NCBI RefSeq assembly: GCF_030253575.1
Contig: NC_080564.1
Span: forward strand, 7,298,501 to 7,362,500
Direction: 5' to 3'
From: Rhododendron vialii
Taxonomy: Eukaryota; Streptophyta; Magnoliopsida; Ericales; Ericaceae
Length of the DNA: 64,000 nt
In this document: piece after piece, positions 23,695-37,259 of the stretch
Position numbering within the stretch: position 1 is the first letter of the stretch
How the letters are laid out: every line of letters begins with the position of its first letter
Position numbers and translations under genes: made by a program
The notes under the pieces: generated by a model
What the model was told of the DNA's origin: nothing
Databases searched by the model: none
Seen by the model: the letters and a program-made list of their open reading frames with translations, nothing else

Positions 23695-24380
23695 TTTTTT
23701 TTTTTGATCAGTCAATTCAATTTCATTTCACAATACCCGAAGGTACAACGATTTCATCAGAAAATACAGGTAAGAACTAAAACTACTAAAACCTAGACAC
23801 GAAGCACATCCACTAGGAGGCTCCTAAGCACATTCTGCCGAAGGCAGATCATACATAAATGCAGGGCAATGAACCTGTCTCCAATTGTAGTAGTAAAGCT
23901 CAAAGGGACGCTCAGCTCAAACCATAGCCTTAAGTACGGATGAAATTTGCTCCAAAACCAGAACTGCCGTCGACCGCACCACGGCCAGAGACTGCACCGC
24001 ACCGGCGCAACCCATTTCACCGGCAAAGACGAACAACCATACTCTGGAAACGGAGAAAACCCGAACAGAAAACAAGAAAACTAACTTAGGTTTATTTGCC
24101 CATCACCACACCCTCCAGATCTGGGGGAAACCCATACTGGAAACAGAGCTAGACTGGGGAAACCAGCCGGAAGAACCGGAACAAGCCGGAGACAAAACAA
24201 AAACAAAAACCCCAAACTCACCCACAGCGTTATTGGCCCAAAGCACCACCGATGGCCGCTACCTTCCAGATCAGAGAGGACTTGGAGGAAACCCAACCCC
24301 AAAAACAGCCACTGGCTGTGACCCTTTCGCCGGTTGCACTGCACAAATCCACCACTAGGGAGGCGACATAGAACGGAGGA
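23695..24380 (-). mobile_element. Retroposed fragment with a poly(A) tail, LINE-like 3' end
   Basis: Read on the minus strand, this GC-richer block (many ccgg and cagatctgg motifs) runs into ...gtattgtgaaatgaaattgaattgactgatc followed by an A-run (T-run at 23695-23705 on the plus strand). That ending resembles the 3' ends of plant L1-type LINEs. No reverse-transcriptase motif is visible, so it would be a 5'-truncated copy or another retroposed transcript. Target duplications were not found, and the left boundary is approximate. Confidence 0.4.
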
Positions 24381-24391
24381 GTAGGGAATAG

Positions 24392-24518
24392 TTGATGTGC
24401 TCCAATTCTGTGCATTCACAGAGGTCTTTTTCTTGGGTGGCTTTACAGAATTCACAGAATTGGAGCACATCAATTGTGCATTCTCTGAGGTCTTTTTCTT
24501 AGGTGGCTTTACAGAATT
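24392..24518. repeat. Compound inverted and direct repeat
   Basis: A perfect 21-base inverted repeat (24392-24412 with 24453-24473) overlaps a 66-base-period direct repeat: tgcattcacagaggtctttttctt at about 24411 recurs as tgcattctctgaggtctttttctt at about 24477. A minus-strand open frame across it reads a repeated KPPKKKTS. I take this as a local duplication and not as a gene. Confidence 0.6.
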
Positions 24519-24519
24519 T

Positions 24520-25295
24520 CTGTTCTCCTTGCTGTAACTCATTTAATTATTTTCCGCAGTTAAAGTTTAGAGACGAATATGGAACATGGAAAATCCATGG
24601 TCTAAGCCAAATGATAGGGATATCGACCCGTCTGGATGTAAAAGCGAAAATACGATTCAAGAAATTCAAGTTTGAAACTCATTTCATTAACATATAACTT
24701 AATACAGTTTAGGATCAAAAGAATTTATCTTATTGAACAATCGATGTCCTACTTCATAACTTCGAGGGAACAAGAGAACAATAGCTTGAGTGCGCCCATG
24801 TCTATCAGGAATTCTTTGGTGTGGAATCAGGATAGTAGTCAATGGATAAAGAAATAGTGGGTTGAATTTACTGTACGTCAAATAAAATCAAACCAGATTC
24901 AATCTCCTGGTCCTTGCGTAAAGGATAAAGAATTTCATGCACTTTTGTTTCTCAATCGTAAAATGCTTTTGCAAGAAACTATCTTTCATAAGAATTGTCT
25001 TTATCTAATTTCTTAAAAGAATATGATTTCCAGCGAGATCAAGCATTTCATCACATACAGCGAAAACCTAGGCCGGGAAACACATGAATGTCCCGTGGCA
25101 AATGGATTAACAGGATAACACAGCTATATTCAACTTTCCTAATTTGAGAGTGTTCTCCATTAATTTCGAAACCGAATGTTGGTTCAACAATCATCAAATC
25201 CCTCATTATGCAGGAAAAGTCAAACCACAATATGCCCAACCTTACAAGTCAATTTCTTTATCAGCAAATTGCACTTCCAAATAGTCCTTCAGGCA
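24520..25295. other. Intergenic DNA and 3' flank of the ABC transporter gene
   Basis: AT-rich sequence. It includes the transporter 3' UTR near 25060-25295 on the minus strand. The open frame at 24672-24857 gives no recognised family. I see no element ends here. Confidence 0.4.
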
Positions 25296-28200
25296 TTATA
25301 CTTCCACTTTGGGTCCTTGCAATTGCCTCCGTACCAGCGCTGTGTAAATACCATCCATTGCGAGAAGCTCGTCGTGGGTGCCGCTTTCTGCAATCTGACC
25401 ATCGGATACAACGGCAACCATGTCTGCAGTTTGGACTGTTGAAAGCCTGTGAGCTATAACAAGAACAGTCCTTCCCCTCATCAGAGACTCCATAGCATCC
25501 TAATACAGCACAGGCGAAAATCGGTCAGCTAATCATGCTATTGTGGATATTCCTACGAATTCCTTTCTACCAAAACCAAAAGAGAGAGGCTAACTAAACC
25601 AGAAATTACAGTTCAAAACTAAAGACAGCTTACGCCAAGAAGTATCGTGCAGGAAAACAATACCATCAGATATTATGGATAAGTTTTTACGTAACCAAAA
25701 GAGGAATGTGCTTTCTCCGAAAAATACAGTCGATGTTGAATATCACAAGTTTCAGTTGCGTGGATATAAGTGTTTTTTTTGTAACTTAGGTGTTCGGGTC
25801 AGCTTACGTGCACCTCAACTAATCTTGGGGGCCCAATCCCACCGCCCATTTGCAAGGAGCTCAATTAAAGCCGGAGCAATTACTCTGTATGGACTGCCCC
25901 AAACAAGTTGATAGCACTTGAGACCTTAGGAGAGAGCAAAACCCTAAGGCCCAAGCCTTGACCATCAGGCACATCCCCTTGTGCAAATATAAGTGTTGAT
26001 GCCCAAGGACATAGAGATCAAGTTAATAGATCTTCTTAAGTACTTTTTTTCCCACCATTTATCTGAGGTCCAATGACATTTGCAAACTAACATGGAGCTT
26101 CCTATGTGCAAAGATAGATTGTTTTAGCCGATCAAAAAAAAAAAGATAGATTGTTTTTTGCATAATTCGGTGGTAACTCTTCTAGGTCCATGAATTATTT
26201 GGAACCAGTCAAATCTCACCTGGACCAGGTATTCGCTCTCAGCATCTAGGGCGCTTGTGGCTTCATCCAGCAGCAGAACTTTTGGGTTCATCAAGAGTGC
26301 TCTGGCAATTGCTATTCTTTGTTTCTGGCCTCCAGAGAGCCTCAACCCACGTTCTCCAACAACAGTTTGATACTTTTCAGGAAATGCTGATATGAAATCA
26401 TGGGCATTTGCCATTTTCTGCAATATAACAATCCAGCAACAAGAACTAGTTAATCTCCCAAATTGTAGGGCTAACTTGCTTTTGGGAGAAAAATGAAAAT
26501 AATGAAAGAAAAGAGAAGGATAAATGACCCCGAAAACTTACGGCTGCATTTTCTATCTCTGCAGTGGTGGCTTTTCCATCAGATCCATAGGCTATGTTCT
26601 CCTCTATAGAGCAATTGAAAAGAGTAGGCTCCTGGCTCACTATGCTGATCTACAGTTTTCAAAAGCATGGAAGACTAACGTATTTAAAATTTCTAGACAT
26701 GGAAATTAATCCATGATTATAAGGACAGATCAACAGTTTGAATGCAATGAAGAACATACCAGCCAACCCTCGTCTATTAGGCTAAAAAAGGAACTAGCAA
26801 CACACTCGAGGCAACTCATTTAAGTTGGACTCTGATGAAACGAAAACACATCAAAATGGGTGGATAAGATATACTCCAGGCCTCGTAATACACATGTTCT
26901 CCCACGTCTTATGAGTCTGGAGATATGGTAAGTGTTGGATTTGTGAAGCTTGATTCGGCTTTGGATTGCTAATTCGCTGACTATACAGCGAGTATTACAG
27001 CAAGTGTTTGGTAATGTAAGCCGTAGGATATAAATATTATGTTATACGCAACCGGTGTAATTTGTACACTCTCTCTTCAATTGATAAAGAGGGCAAATTG
27101 GTGTGAGCCGTGGATCTATCCAATTACACAGCTGGGGAACCGAGTAAATATCTTTGCGTCTTTCCCGTTTGCGTACTTGACTGTTCCTCGCGCAATGTGT
27201 GTGCTGTGGTTTGGCCGATTTCTCAACAGTAAGCACCACAAAATGCTGTGTTTTTTTCTTCCTTCAAAGGAAAATGCTAACCACAGCTCATTAGGCGAGC
27301 ACAGTTAGGTCTAGAAAGTGTGTGAAAAGAGTGTTGGATATGCAAGTGTGTTGGCTTGGCTGTAGTGGCATGTGAAAGTGTACAGAGATCATAATATTTT
27401 GTTGCATTATTTGTCCCTTAACATTTAACACCTCCTAGTAGGCCTTTGTTGGCAACCAGTAGTTTGAGTGAAGACAGTAAACTAGGTCTGTAAAGAACCC
27501 AAATGTAACCTACAACAGCATATTATGAAAATTGAATATGCATGTAAACGAAGATCCAGGCATTAGATTACCTTTTTGTGCAAATATTGGTGGGATATTT
27601 CCACAAGGGGAACCCCGTTTAGCAAAACTTTTCCTTTGATTGGGTCATAAAATCTCTCAATCAAGTTCGCTATAGTAGTCTGCAACAAATGTGTAAATGA
27701 ATTTACAATGGTAAAGATTCCTGATAATTTAAATGCCGCCAAGAAAAGAGCTTCAGATTTCTGTGAAGGAAAAAAAACACAATTAAAATGGTAACTAAAA
27801 TACCTTTCCACCACCGCTTGGACCAACGAGGGCAACTTTGGACCCGGGTCTCAGTTTTAAAGTTATTCCCTGCAATTGAAAAAATTACTGTTAGATGGAT
27901 CCAAAATAGTCTGAAATCGTGCATTGTGATTGTGGTGATATTCACATATTAGGAGAATTCTAAAAGATACACATAGTAAGCTTGAGTTCATCTAGAAATT
28001 TGAGAAAGATTAATACTCAAGTCAGTTTGCAGGGGAAAATGGGATGAAGAGAAAGGAAGATTTCTAGAGAAGAACACAAATGGCATGCTAAACTCCTTAG
28101 AAGTCCACAATTCTAAATTCCACTAGTTTTTGAAGAATCTTTACTAAACCAAATAAAAGAAACCAGAACTTAAAAATAGTACGTAACTCATGTAAACCCT

Positions 28201-28400
28201 AGTCTGATACCAAGAAAGGTTTGCTTTGTACATCTATATTTGATACCTTGAGTATCATATGACTTGGGCGAGAAGGATAAGCAAACCAAACATCTTCCAA
28301 TTCCACATCTCCATCTGGATTGCTGCATTAAATGCCGCATCATGAATGAAAGAAACTAAGATTATGTAACAGTTGGGTGCATTTAGAAACACATATATTA

Positions 28401-28479
<79 letters not shown>

Positions 28480-31400
28480 TAACCCAACAGGGCATTTATC
28501 TCCTGATTCTGGCATGACTGACTGGCGATCAAGAAGCTGAAAAACTCTCCTACTTGCTCCTGCAGCTTTCATTGCTGTTGTATATAATCCTGAGAGTGAC
28601 GATACAGAAGACCCAACTGCAGGTGGAAAATTTAGCACATTGAAGATCAAAGCTCCCATATTACTGCCAAATTTAGAACCAATTAACTATTTTGGATTTT
28701 AACCATTGACTTTAAATATGCACGGTCAGGAAACTCTAATTAAGAGGAAGAAATGGATCACGAGAAATTTGATTCGACTTCTCAAATGAAGCCCGCTTAA
28801 CTGGATAAATACTTTTACTTCATTCAGTTCTATTTAAGACTCTCCGACAAGTAGGTTACCATGTGTTTCCCCACTCCTTGCAATCACAACTCTTACCTTT
28901 TGTACTTTATGTAACGCTGTGACCTCACCTACAACATGAACTGATTCAGCCATATCACAGAATCTTGACTCACCACACTTGACCAAACTTGCATAGATAC
29001 CAGATTCCGTATGTCATCAGCAACCTCTAACATTACATTTACCATGCCTAAATTTCATATAGTTTTTGTTCAATGCTTTAAAGAGAAAATGGCCTCTTGC
29101 AGAGGTTCTATATTTCATGATTTTTTTTTCTTCTTTTAATGTTCGCTTTCAGATGGCCAAGGTTGACGAAACAAAATTTTAAATATGTTCTTTGATTTGA
29201 GTTACAACTAACCCATTTCAAAAACCATTGCAGATTTTACAGGCGTGAACACTAAAGGAGGTACCTGTGAGGCTATAAAGAATGAAGGATGTCAGAGATC
29301 CTGCAGTCAGGGCGCCCATTATAGTCAAATAAGCTCCATAGATAACCACTATGATAACTGATAAAGTAGAAGCTGCATTTAGCCCTCCAAAGAACAAACC
29401 AACTACTTTCTGCAGTCAAGAACAGTGAAAACTCATTACTTACAAAACATCTCAGTGGAAAGACAGAAGAATTAAGACTGTTTGGATCACAGATACATGG
29501 GAGGTTTATTGAGGGACGGAAAAGGTGAAGGAAAACACAAGTAGACAAGGAACTGAAGGAAGTAAGAACAAAATTATTTTATTGGTTTGCCGAACATTTG
29601 TTTGCCCTTGGTAAGTCCCTGAACAAATCCATGACCGAAACACAGCGTAAAGAAAAGGAGGGGGATTATGAATGGCATCAAGGAACTCACAGCTTGCTGA
29701 ATCCCAAGTTTCAGGGTCTCATCAACTTTCTCTGAATAGCATGAAATTGCATAGGCTTCTCTGGCAAAAGATCTCACAGTTCGAATGGCCCCAAAAGATT
29801 CCTATAAAACGAATTTTTGGGCAGCAGAACGTCACCAAATGAATTCAATAGTTTAGAAGCAAATCTTCACAATATCAAATCACCAGGATGTCAAGCAACC
29901 AATAATGCTTGGATAATATATGTACCTATATACATAAACCACTGTTATCCAAAAGGAAAAAGGATGCTAAGAATCTGTGCAGAACAGTTTGTTTGAATGG
30001 TATTGATTTGATTTAGAGAAAACCGAATCAATTGGTTGGTAGGCGCTGCCTACTCACTCGGACAATGCTCTGAACACGAAGTTCGGCCCAAGTTACTTTT
30101 TCATTTGCGACGTAACACATCAATCGGACTGTAAATTGGATATTTTAAGAGATTCTAAATCCCATTGCAGAAATGGCTTCGTTACAAATGCAGTTCTCAT
30201 ACTAATTCAGTCTACTACAATGCAAAAAGGAACAAAAATCTGTATTAACATAAACTTAGGAGCCTACAAGCAAAAATTTGGGACCAGTTATCCTTACCAT
30301 TTGCTTATCTAATAGTACTTTCTACAAGAACAAAAAATAAGGCATAAGCAAAAGAAACAAAAGAAAAAGGTAAATGCAAACCTCGGCTATTGAGGAGGAT
30401 ACTGCAGCTGCAGCTTGAGTTTTGTGAGAAAGTTCCCGAAGATAGCGCCCAAATTTGCGCACAGCAACTGAAATGACCGGTACAATAACCAAGGCCAACA
30501 CTAAGAAGGAATGAAGAAACAATAATTAGTGTCCCCTGGATTGATATGAACATAGACCCAAAACTCTTCAATTCCAAAGCACTCACTCACATGTTAACTT
30601 CCATGACGACGAAAACATGAAGGCAACACCAATGATTGCGGTAGTTACATTTCTGAGTGCCTCAGAAAGGTTGGTCGTTGCAGCGTTTTTAATTATTTGG
30701 GTATCTTCAGAGAGCCTGCTAAGTAGCTCTCCTGTCCGAGTAACATCAAAGAAGGCTATTTCCTGTTGAACCATATTAGCAACAATTATCAACCAATCTT
30801 TCAAACATGAATCCAGACATAGGAACCAATGGAAGTACATTTCTCAAATTATGACCATGGTCTCCAACAGCTGCTGTTCCAAGTGCATCAATAATACTCT
30901 CTCCATCACATTTTGTTAGTCCATTTTCTGCGATTGTGCCTTTTTAATCGGATCAACGACATCATGCATTTTTGTGACTTTTTTCCAAAATCCCCCAAAT
31001 AAATCTCATTTCGTTCTTGTAGACAAAATTTTCGAAATCATCCAAAAAAGAATAGAACATAAAACAAAGACAATATCTATCTATATCAGGAACAGTGAAA
31101 ATGGACAAACAAATGGGACGGAGGAAATAGCATATCCTTGGTATCAAAATTAGAGCAGTTTACTTCGTGTTGGAGCATGTAATATCAGAAATGGCTGCAA
31201 CGAATTATAAATAAGAAGGCATTTAAGACCCTCACTTGCTGGATAAGATGACTAAACAAGTCCTTCCTCACTCGAGCAACAACCCTTTCACTTGCATAAG
31301 AAAACAACCATGCCCGAATCGCTGTGCAGATAGAACTGAAAAAAAAGAATGATAAAAAAGAGAGGAAAGAAACTAAGGTTATTTGGTGCACTTGAAAGTA

Positions 31401-34400
31401 AATTAAACAAAAAACAAGCCGAAGGGTGCAATTCTGCAATATTATTGGACTACAGAGTAATGACAATAGTCAAGTGTTCCTGCTATATGATATTTTAGTT
31501 GATGAGTGAGGAGAATGATCTGCCTAGAAATCTGTGAAAACATATACTTTAGTCCTTTTAAATTGGGCGGAAACACCCCCCAAGTCTAACTGAAAAAGCT
31601 GAGTTGGATATGCAGGCAAAAAACGACTGCTACTATACTACATTACCTTTAAAAGCTTCTGTTATAGACCTAAGTCCTAAGTATAATACAAAGCACCACC
31701 CTGCCACCCCCCAAAAAAATTACGTGAACAAAAAAATAAATACCAACAGTAATACTAGTAATAATAACAAATAAGAAAAGAAAAAAAAGGAGAGGACTGG
31801 ATGATGAAAATCAGGCAAGATGAAAAACACACACCACTGTGTAATGTATGTCGACATTGTAAATGCCATTACAACCACAAACAAGTTTTCAAAATCCCCA
31901 CATCATGAAATACTCGTTATAGAAATTAAAATCAACAAATACCTCTGGCATTAATAGGTAACTAGTCAAATGCTAGAATAACAAAAAAATTCATTTTCTA
32001 ATCCTATCTGATATACAACCAAGCCATTCAATTACTACAAGACAGCCAGAAATTATATCGAATCACCAATCGAGGCTCCAGTAAAGTAGGAAAATGAGAT
32101 ACAAGTTGTCCAATAACCGCATAAAGAAAGAAAGCAGATCAAACAAGAGAAAACAAATAGAAAAGAATCGTCATACCCAACGACAACAATCAGAAGAATA
32201 TATATTATGGTGTTCTTGACAGCATCTATAGCTTCAGCTTGCTGTTCGGGTGTCCTTATGTCTCTTGATACAATGTCTATTATCATTCCACCATATTTTG
32301 GCTGCAAAAAAGAACAAAATTAAAAAATAGGCAACATAGTACCGGACAAACACCATGATACGTAGCAACAGAGGATTAAAAGCTAAATTTATATTTATAT
32401 TTGAAGTTGGAGTTTGTTTCATGACCGCATATGGACTTCTCTACTTTCCTCTATTAAAAATATAAAGTAGCTCGCATGTACATGCAACTAGCCACTCTTC
32501 TCAACAAATATCACCAGAGGGGACCCTTATAAAGTAAGGGCCTGCTTATCAACTTGAGCTGTATTATTGACAAAAGAACTCATAGATGCAGAGTAAAATT
32601 CATAGTAAAAGGAACAAGCAATAACTTAAAACTCAGAGTAGCCAATCATGCACCATCCTGTATCCTGTAGTAAGCCAAATCCACAACAGTTCAGGAGATT
32701 TCTTTTTTAGAAAATGAAACCATGCAAGGGTATGGACACTCGGGTGCCTTGGATGCTAGGTTTCACCTTTAAAAAAGCAGATAAGCCACCACAGGCTTCA
32801 TCATAAAAGTGCTGAATAATGGGCTTCTGTTCCTATGTCATGTTTATTTTATGGACTAGAGGATGGGATCGAACATTGGATTACAAATCGAATTGAGGCA
32901 CACATTTTCTGATGTTTGGACACAACTGGCAGAGGTATCATATACCTGCTAGACAAGTATCTCACAGGAAATGGGATTTCTGACAACGAATGCTGGGCGC
33001 GTAGTTATTGGTTGTCCCAACAGGTGGGGTACTCATCCTATTGTCCCAATGTGATATATCCTCACAGTTATTTCTGCAAATCAAGCTGGTTTTAAAGCTG
33101 AGGGAAGCTATAAACTATAAAGGGCAAAGTGAGGCTTATAGGATCCCTGAGGCTCATGCCACTTACTCTAAGCTTGTTATCGTGTTTAGATGCCATCTTA
33201 GGGTGAAGATGAAGGAAGAAGGATTTTTGCATGCGAAGCCAGTCTTGGGAAGAAATCACATACCTACTTAATATGTAGTATCCATCACAAATGAAAATTC
33301 ACACCAAACCTACTACAAAATTTACTGGTATTCACAATTTTTCAACCCTCGAAAGTTTCTGATAATACAATCTAACAAAATCTGAGAGGGAGAGAGGCAC
33401 AAGTTCTAAGTTTCTAACACAGAAAATGGCTTACCGTGAGAATACTTGTTGTCGATGCTATCAAAAGTGCAATAGTGCCAATGATCAACTTTCCTGCATC
33501 AGGCTTCGCCTGTATGTTTAGGGCCGTTAATATTTTAATAAACCTCAGTACCTTCAAAATCGCACACAATTGATTTTCCACTTACCAGCATAAAGATTCT
33601 AGAAAATCGAACATTTGCTGCCTGAAAATTTGTCAAGAAAAGGTTAACTCCATTTCGAAACAGAATGACAATTCAGAAACTAACAACATTAAGAACAATG
33701 ATAACCTGTACGGCATCCCCATGCTCAAGATCTGTCAAGGGACCATCAGAGGACCTCTCCTCCTTTCCCTTCCTCCGTCCCTAAAGGCAGGTAGGCAAAT
33801 TAGCCATTCCATAATTTAATCCCACTTGAAAAGTAACTCAAGATTCTACCCCATACAAACTTACACATATACATTTTGACTTATGAACCAAAAAAACAAT
33901 ATCAACAAGGAAAAAAAATTAACAGTTGGAAACCAAACATAGTGAAGAATTTTTTTATTGACACTAATAAACTCATTCTAGCGGTGGAGGATCCAAAACA
34001 GTGGCAGATGCAGGATTTGTACATAGCAGGGGCCCGAACCACTGTATTCTACGTTGATAACAAAAGTATATTCCATAAGTATATTGTTACTTGCTATGTC
34101 AAAGGAAGAGACTAGATTGTGTGCACATATGTAGTTGCCACATAATTTTATTACGCGACCAAAAAATGTTTGACAGCTCCAACTTTTAACAATTTTTTTA
34201 CACACGTATTTAGGAGTTTTAAGAAATTTTTCTCACCCGGCCAATCCCATAGAAATTTCCCAAATTACCCTAAAAACCTACTATAATACGTGAAAATATT
34301 TGGAGTGGTGTAGAGGCTGGACACCCCTGGCAACCCCCTCATATCCGCCCCCGATTCAGAAGTTGTTGAAATATTTGGAGACTGGCGTATAAGTTTTTTA

Positions 34401-34913
34401 ACCATTAATACTTCGAGCAACTCCACATTCAAAATAGTCCTGGGTAGTTCATAAAACCAAACCGAGCCTCGAGTCTCCTACGTAATATTATGAACAAAAG
34501 AAATAACATCAATGACTAATACTTCATGGTATAAGATTTTCTATTACTAATACTTCATGGTATTCAAGATAAAAGTAAACAAAAGGGAAGGGGAAATCAA
34601 GAAAAATTGAACCTAGCCGGCACTTTGACTTGGGTTATTATCAGACAATTCTTGAACAGCACCAAATTCAACCAAACCCCTATTCATGTATTGCAACCAT
34701 ACTCAAACAGCACAATTTACAGATACCATATACGCTTATACGAAAAATATAACAAGATTAGATTCATAAACTAGAAAAAAACTAAACCCAGATTACAAAG
34801 ATAAAAAAGATAAAGAATTGTAGGAGGTTTACCTCTCTATTCAACAGAGGAGCTCTTTCACTGCCATAAGACAGGGATCTAGAACCCCAATCCATGTGCT
34901 GTTTCTTACCCAT
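25296..34913 (-). CDS. ABCB27: Half-size ABC transporter, ABCB27/ALS1-like
   Basis: Seventeen minus-strand exons encode 643 residues: 34833-34913, 33706-33780, 33586-33621, 33435-33509, 32177-32301, 31236-31335, 30591-30762, 30382-30500, 29691-29801, 29265-29409, 28484-28616, 28247-28322, 27804-27869, 27572-27679, 26542-26649, 26220-26417 and 25296-25499. It starts [13 protein letters not shown] and includes LEHGDAV and AKPDAGKL, as in Arabidopsis ALS1 (ABCB27/TAP2, 644 residues). A type-I exporter membrane domain covers about residues 57-340. The nucleotide-binding domain has Walker A GPSGGGKT (432-439), signature LSGGQ (537-541), Walker B VLLLDE (557-562) and the switch His593. All catalytic positions are intact. 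ALS1 is a vacuolar half transporter needed for aluminium tolerance and probably acts as a dimer. ABCB26/TAP1 is the nearest alternative, but its N-terminus differs. Confidence 0.96.
25775..25990 (-). mobile_element. SINE (Au-like) insertion in the last ABCB27 intron
   Basis: On the plus strand, ggtgttcgggtcagcttacg then tgcacctcaactaatc matches the 3'-body motif I know from the widespread plant Au-type SINE. Read on the minus strand, the other end gives a tRNA-like head (tgcctgatggtcaagg, box-A-like). The same body motif recurs at about 39630. Boundaries are approximate and no target duplication was checked. It lies inside an intron with no effect on splice sites. Confidence 0.55.
28405..28478. 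repeat. (GA)n microsatellite in ABCB27 intron 11
   Basis: About 36 GA units, the longest dinucleotide array in the window. On the sense strand it is (CT)n starting within about seven bases of the donor of a short, roughly 160-base intron. Confidence 0.95.
33990..34350. mobile_element. Possible MITE in ABCB27 intron 1
   Basis: The left end gtggcagatgcaggatttg and the reverse complement of the right end (gggggcggatatgaggggg) share a degenerate ggcggat-type terminal motif common at plant MITE ends, and the interior is AT-rich. The inverted repeat is weak, no duplication is visible and the ends are approximate. Confidence 0.3.
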
Positions 34914-36041
34914 CAACAAAGGAAAGAGAGAGAGGTATATAGAAGACAACTGATAGATACTACTAATTGGGTGATTAAAAATTGGTTGGTTAACCCAAGA
35001 ACAAAAAACTGATGCTAACTGGGCAGTGGGTACGCAAGGCTACCGATTTATACGGGAAGGTACTACCTATCTGTACAATAATCTTGGGTTCTTGACTGGC
35101 AATTTTTCGCGGGATAATGGAATGAGAAATTAGTACGTGTCAACTGTCAAATGGGTGGTTGTTGATCGACGAATAAAGAAGGCGGAGAAATCAAAACTGG
35201 GTGGAAAGAGACAATCCAAATTTTGGGAAGGAGCAGAGCAGTGACCTATAAAAGTTTTTTGAGGAACTCGCGAAAAAGGTTCTTTTGGAAGTGGGCTCCC
35301 AACTCGAATTTTCTAATCAATTTTCAGAAAATACAAAATATGATACGGGCTCTCCAACTGTAATGTTATTTTATTATTTATTTATTTTTTTTGGCCGATA
35401 TGGAACATAGGGAAAATAAGAGAAATAAAATGAGAGGGAAATGAGAAGGAAAAATTTATCATTCATGAAACTTGAAAATTTTATTTTATTTTCTCTTTGT
35501 CTTCCAACCAAACAATACAAGGGAATTTTTTAAATTTTCATTTCTTTTTCTTAAGTTCCAAACAGAGCCTAAGGCATTTTTGTTTATACGTATTCTTTCA
35601 AAATTATTTATTCAGAAAATTATAACTTTCACATTATGAAATTGCGTATTATTTGAAATGTATCACAAAGGGCAAGACGTATTATGGTATACAGTGACAG
35701 CTTATGTGGTACAGGTCTCGTAGATGGTAATAGCGTATTTATGATAGTGTGTTTTCGGTATGATGTTTCTTTAGCAATACGTCTTGTCTTATTTATAGTA
35801 CTATATATAAAATGCTTTTTAATTTTTGAACTTTTTCTTATTTTGTCTTTATTCCAAATTTTTTGCGTTTGTTATTTTTGCGCCTCATTTTTTTAGTTTT
35901 CACAAGACTTTTGGGTCATCCAATAAATTACTATGACTTTCCTTTTTCTTCTTTTCCTCCTCTATTCTTTATTTGCCTAACCGCATGGCCATACTTATTT
36001 CACATAATTAAAATAAAAAATAAAAAAAAAGGTGTGCTCAG
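34914..36041. other. Upstream region of ABCB27, with GTTTGGAACTT-family MITE copy 3 at about 35387-35572
   Basis: The promoter and leader of the transporter should lie just above 34913; I see no unambiguous TATA box. At 35387-35572 the right end (cttaagttccaaacagagcct) is the reverse complement of the family terminus seen at 7247, and the left end (gatatggaacatagg) is degraded. The rest is AT-rich without recognised genes. Confidence 0.45.
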
Positions 36042-36406
36042 CAAAGTTGTCAAATCCGTTCCGTACCGGCCGGTACGTACCGTACCAGTGCGTAAACGGA
36101 ACGCAAAAAGTCATGTTCCGTTCCGGTTGAAATACCGGCCTGTTCCGGCCAATACCGGGTGTACCGGACAATACCGGCCTGTTCCGGACATATTCCGGTG
36201 TTCCGGCCGGTACAAAATTACCCTCTTTTTTTTTTTTTACATTTTATTTATGTTTATACTTAAAATATGGTAGATATATATTAAATATATATATAAAATA
36301 TTAATTGCGGTAAATTCGGAACGGTACCGGGATACAGCCCGGTACCGGTACGTACCATTCCAGTAGTGAAAACGGTACGCTGGCCGGTACGGTATTGACA
36401 ACTTTG
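36042..36406. mobile_element. hAT-like MITE, GGTACC-rich family, copy 2, with intact target duplication
   Basis: The element begins CAAAGTTGTCAAATCCGT and ends ACGGTATTGACAACTTTG. It is flanked by a perfect 8-bp duplication GTGCTCAG (36034-36041 and 36407-36414). It is 365 bp, with subterminal ccggtac/gtaccgg repeats and an AT-rich core, and no coding capacity. The 8-bp duplication and hAT-like short inverted ends make this assignment firm. Confidence 0.85.
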
Positions 36407-36414
36407 GTGCTCAG

Positions 36415-37220
36415 TGGTATCTTGGTCGATATTATTCTCTCTCATAAAGGAAAAATGTTCCACGCCTTTCACTGACCCATTTCTTGGAATATGCGAGTGG
36501 TCCAACCCTTGTGCATATTAGAAGTTCTTATTCTAATGCGCGTACCCTAGATTGAAGACCATAAACAAAGACAAAACCGGTGAAACCGTGGGTTTTCCGT
36601 GTGGGACCCGAGCGGACCGAGCATAATAGTGAGTTTTCGGATTGGTGACAATTTTATAGCCCAATGTTATGAGATTTTTGGGTTTATTTTGAATATTTCA
36701 AAAAAATTTGGGTAAGATTAAAAAAAAAATTACTTCCCAATTTCTCTTTTCGAGACAAATCAATAATTTATAAAAATTTGGTGCAAAACTAACAAACTCG
36801 ATTTTTTATTGAATAAGGACAAAAACTTGATGGAAAAACATTTATCTTCAAGCTACAGACAAATAAGTGAAAAATACTACTAGTATAGTCAAGGCAGAGC
36901 TAGTGGGGAAGGTGTCAGCCAAACCCTAAGTTTCGAACCATAAATTAAATTATTTTTTTTACATTAAGGTAATCCGGTTAGGAATTGGAAAGACATAAAA
37001 ATATCAACTAAAATTGAAAAAAAGTTTACTAATGATGACCTTAAAGACAGTTAACATTCCTCTCGTCAAGATGAACGCTGTATTGTAGGAGTAAAATTTT
37101 AACACGAATTCAGTAAAAATTAAGAGACAATAATCCATTAGGAGGGCCCTAATGCCAGGACACAATTATTTAGTGCCACGACACATTTGTTCCAATTGCC
37201 CTTTTTACCCTCAAATCAAA

Positions 37221-37259
<39 letters not shown>

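Noticed and set aside
24081-24542. 153-codon minus-strand frame with a repeated KPPKKKTS
   Set aside because: It spans a local duplication and a retroposed fragment and has no family resemblance or splice support.
24560-25050. Possible organellar DNA
   Set aside because: The texture of the plus-strand frames suggested a plastid gene, but I could not match any plastid or mitochondrial gene I know.
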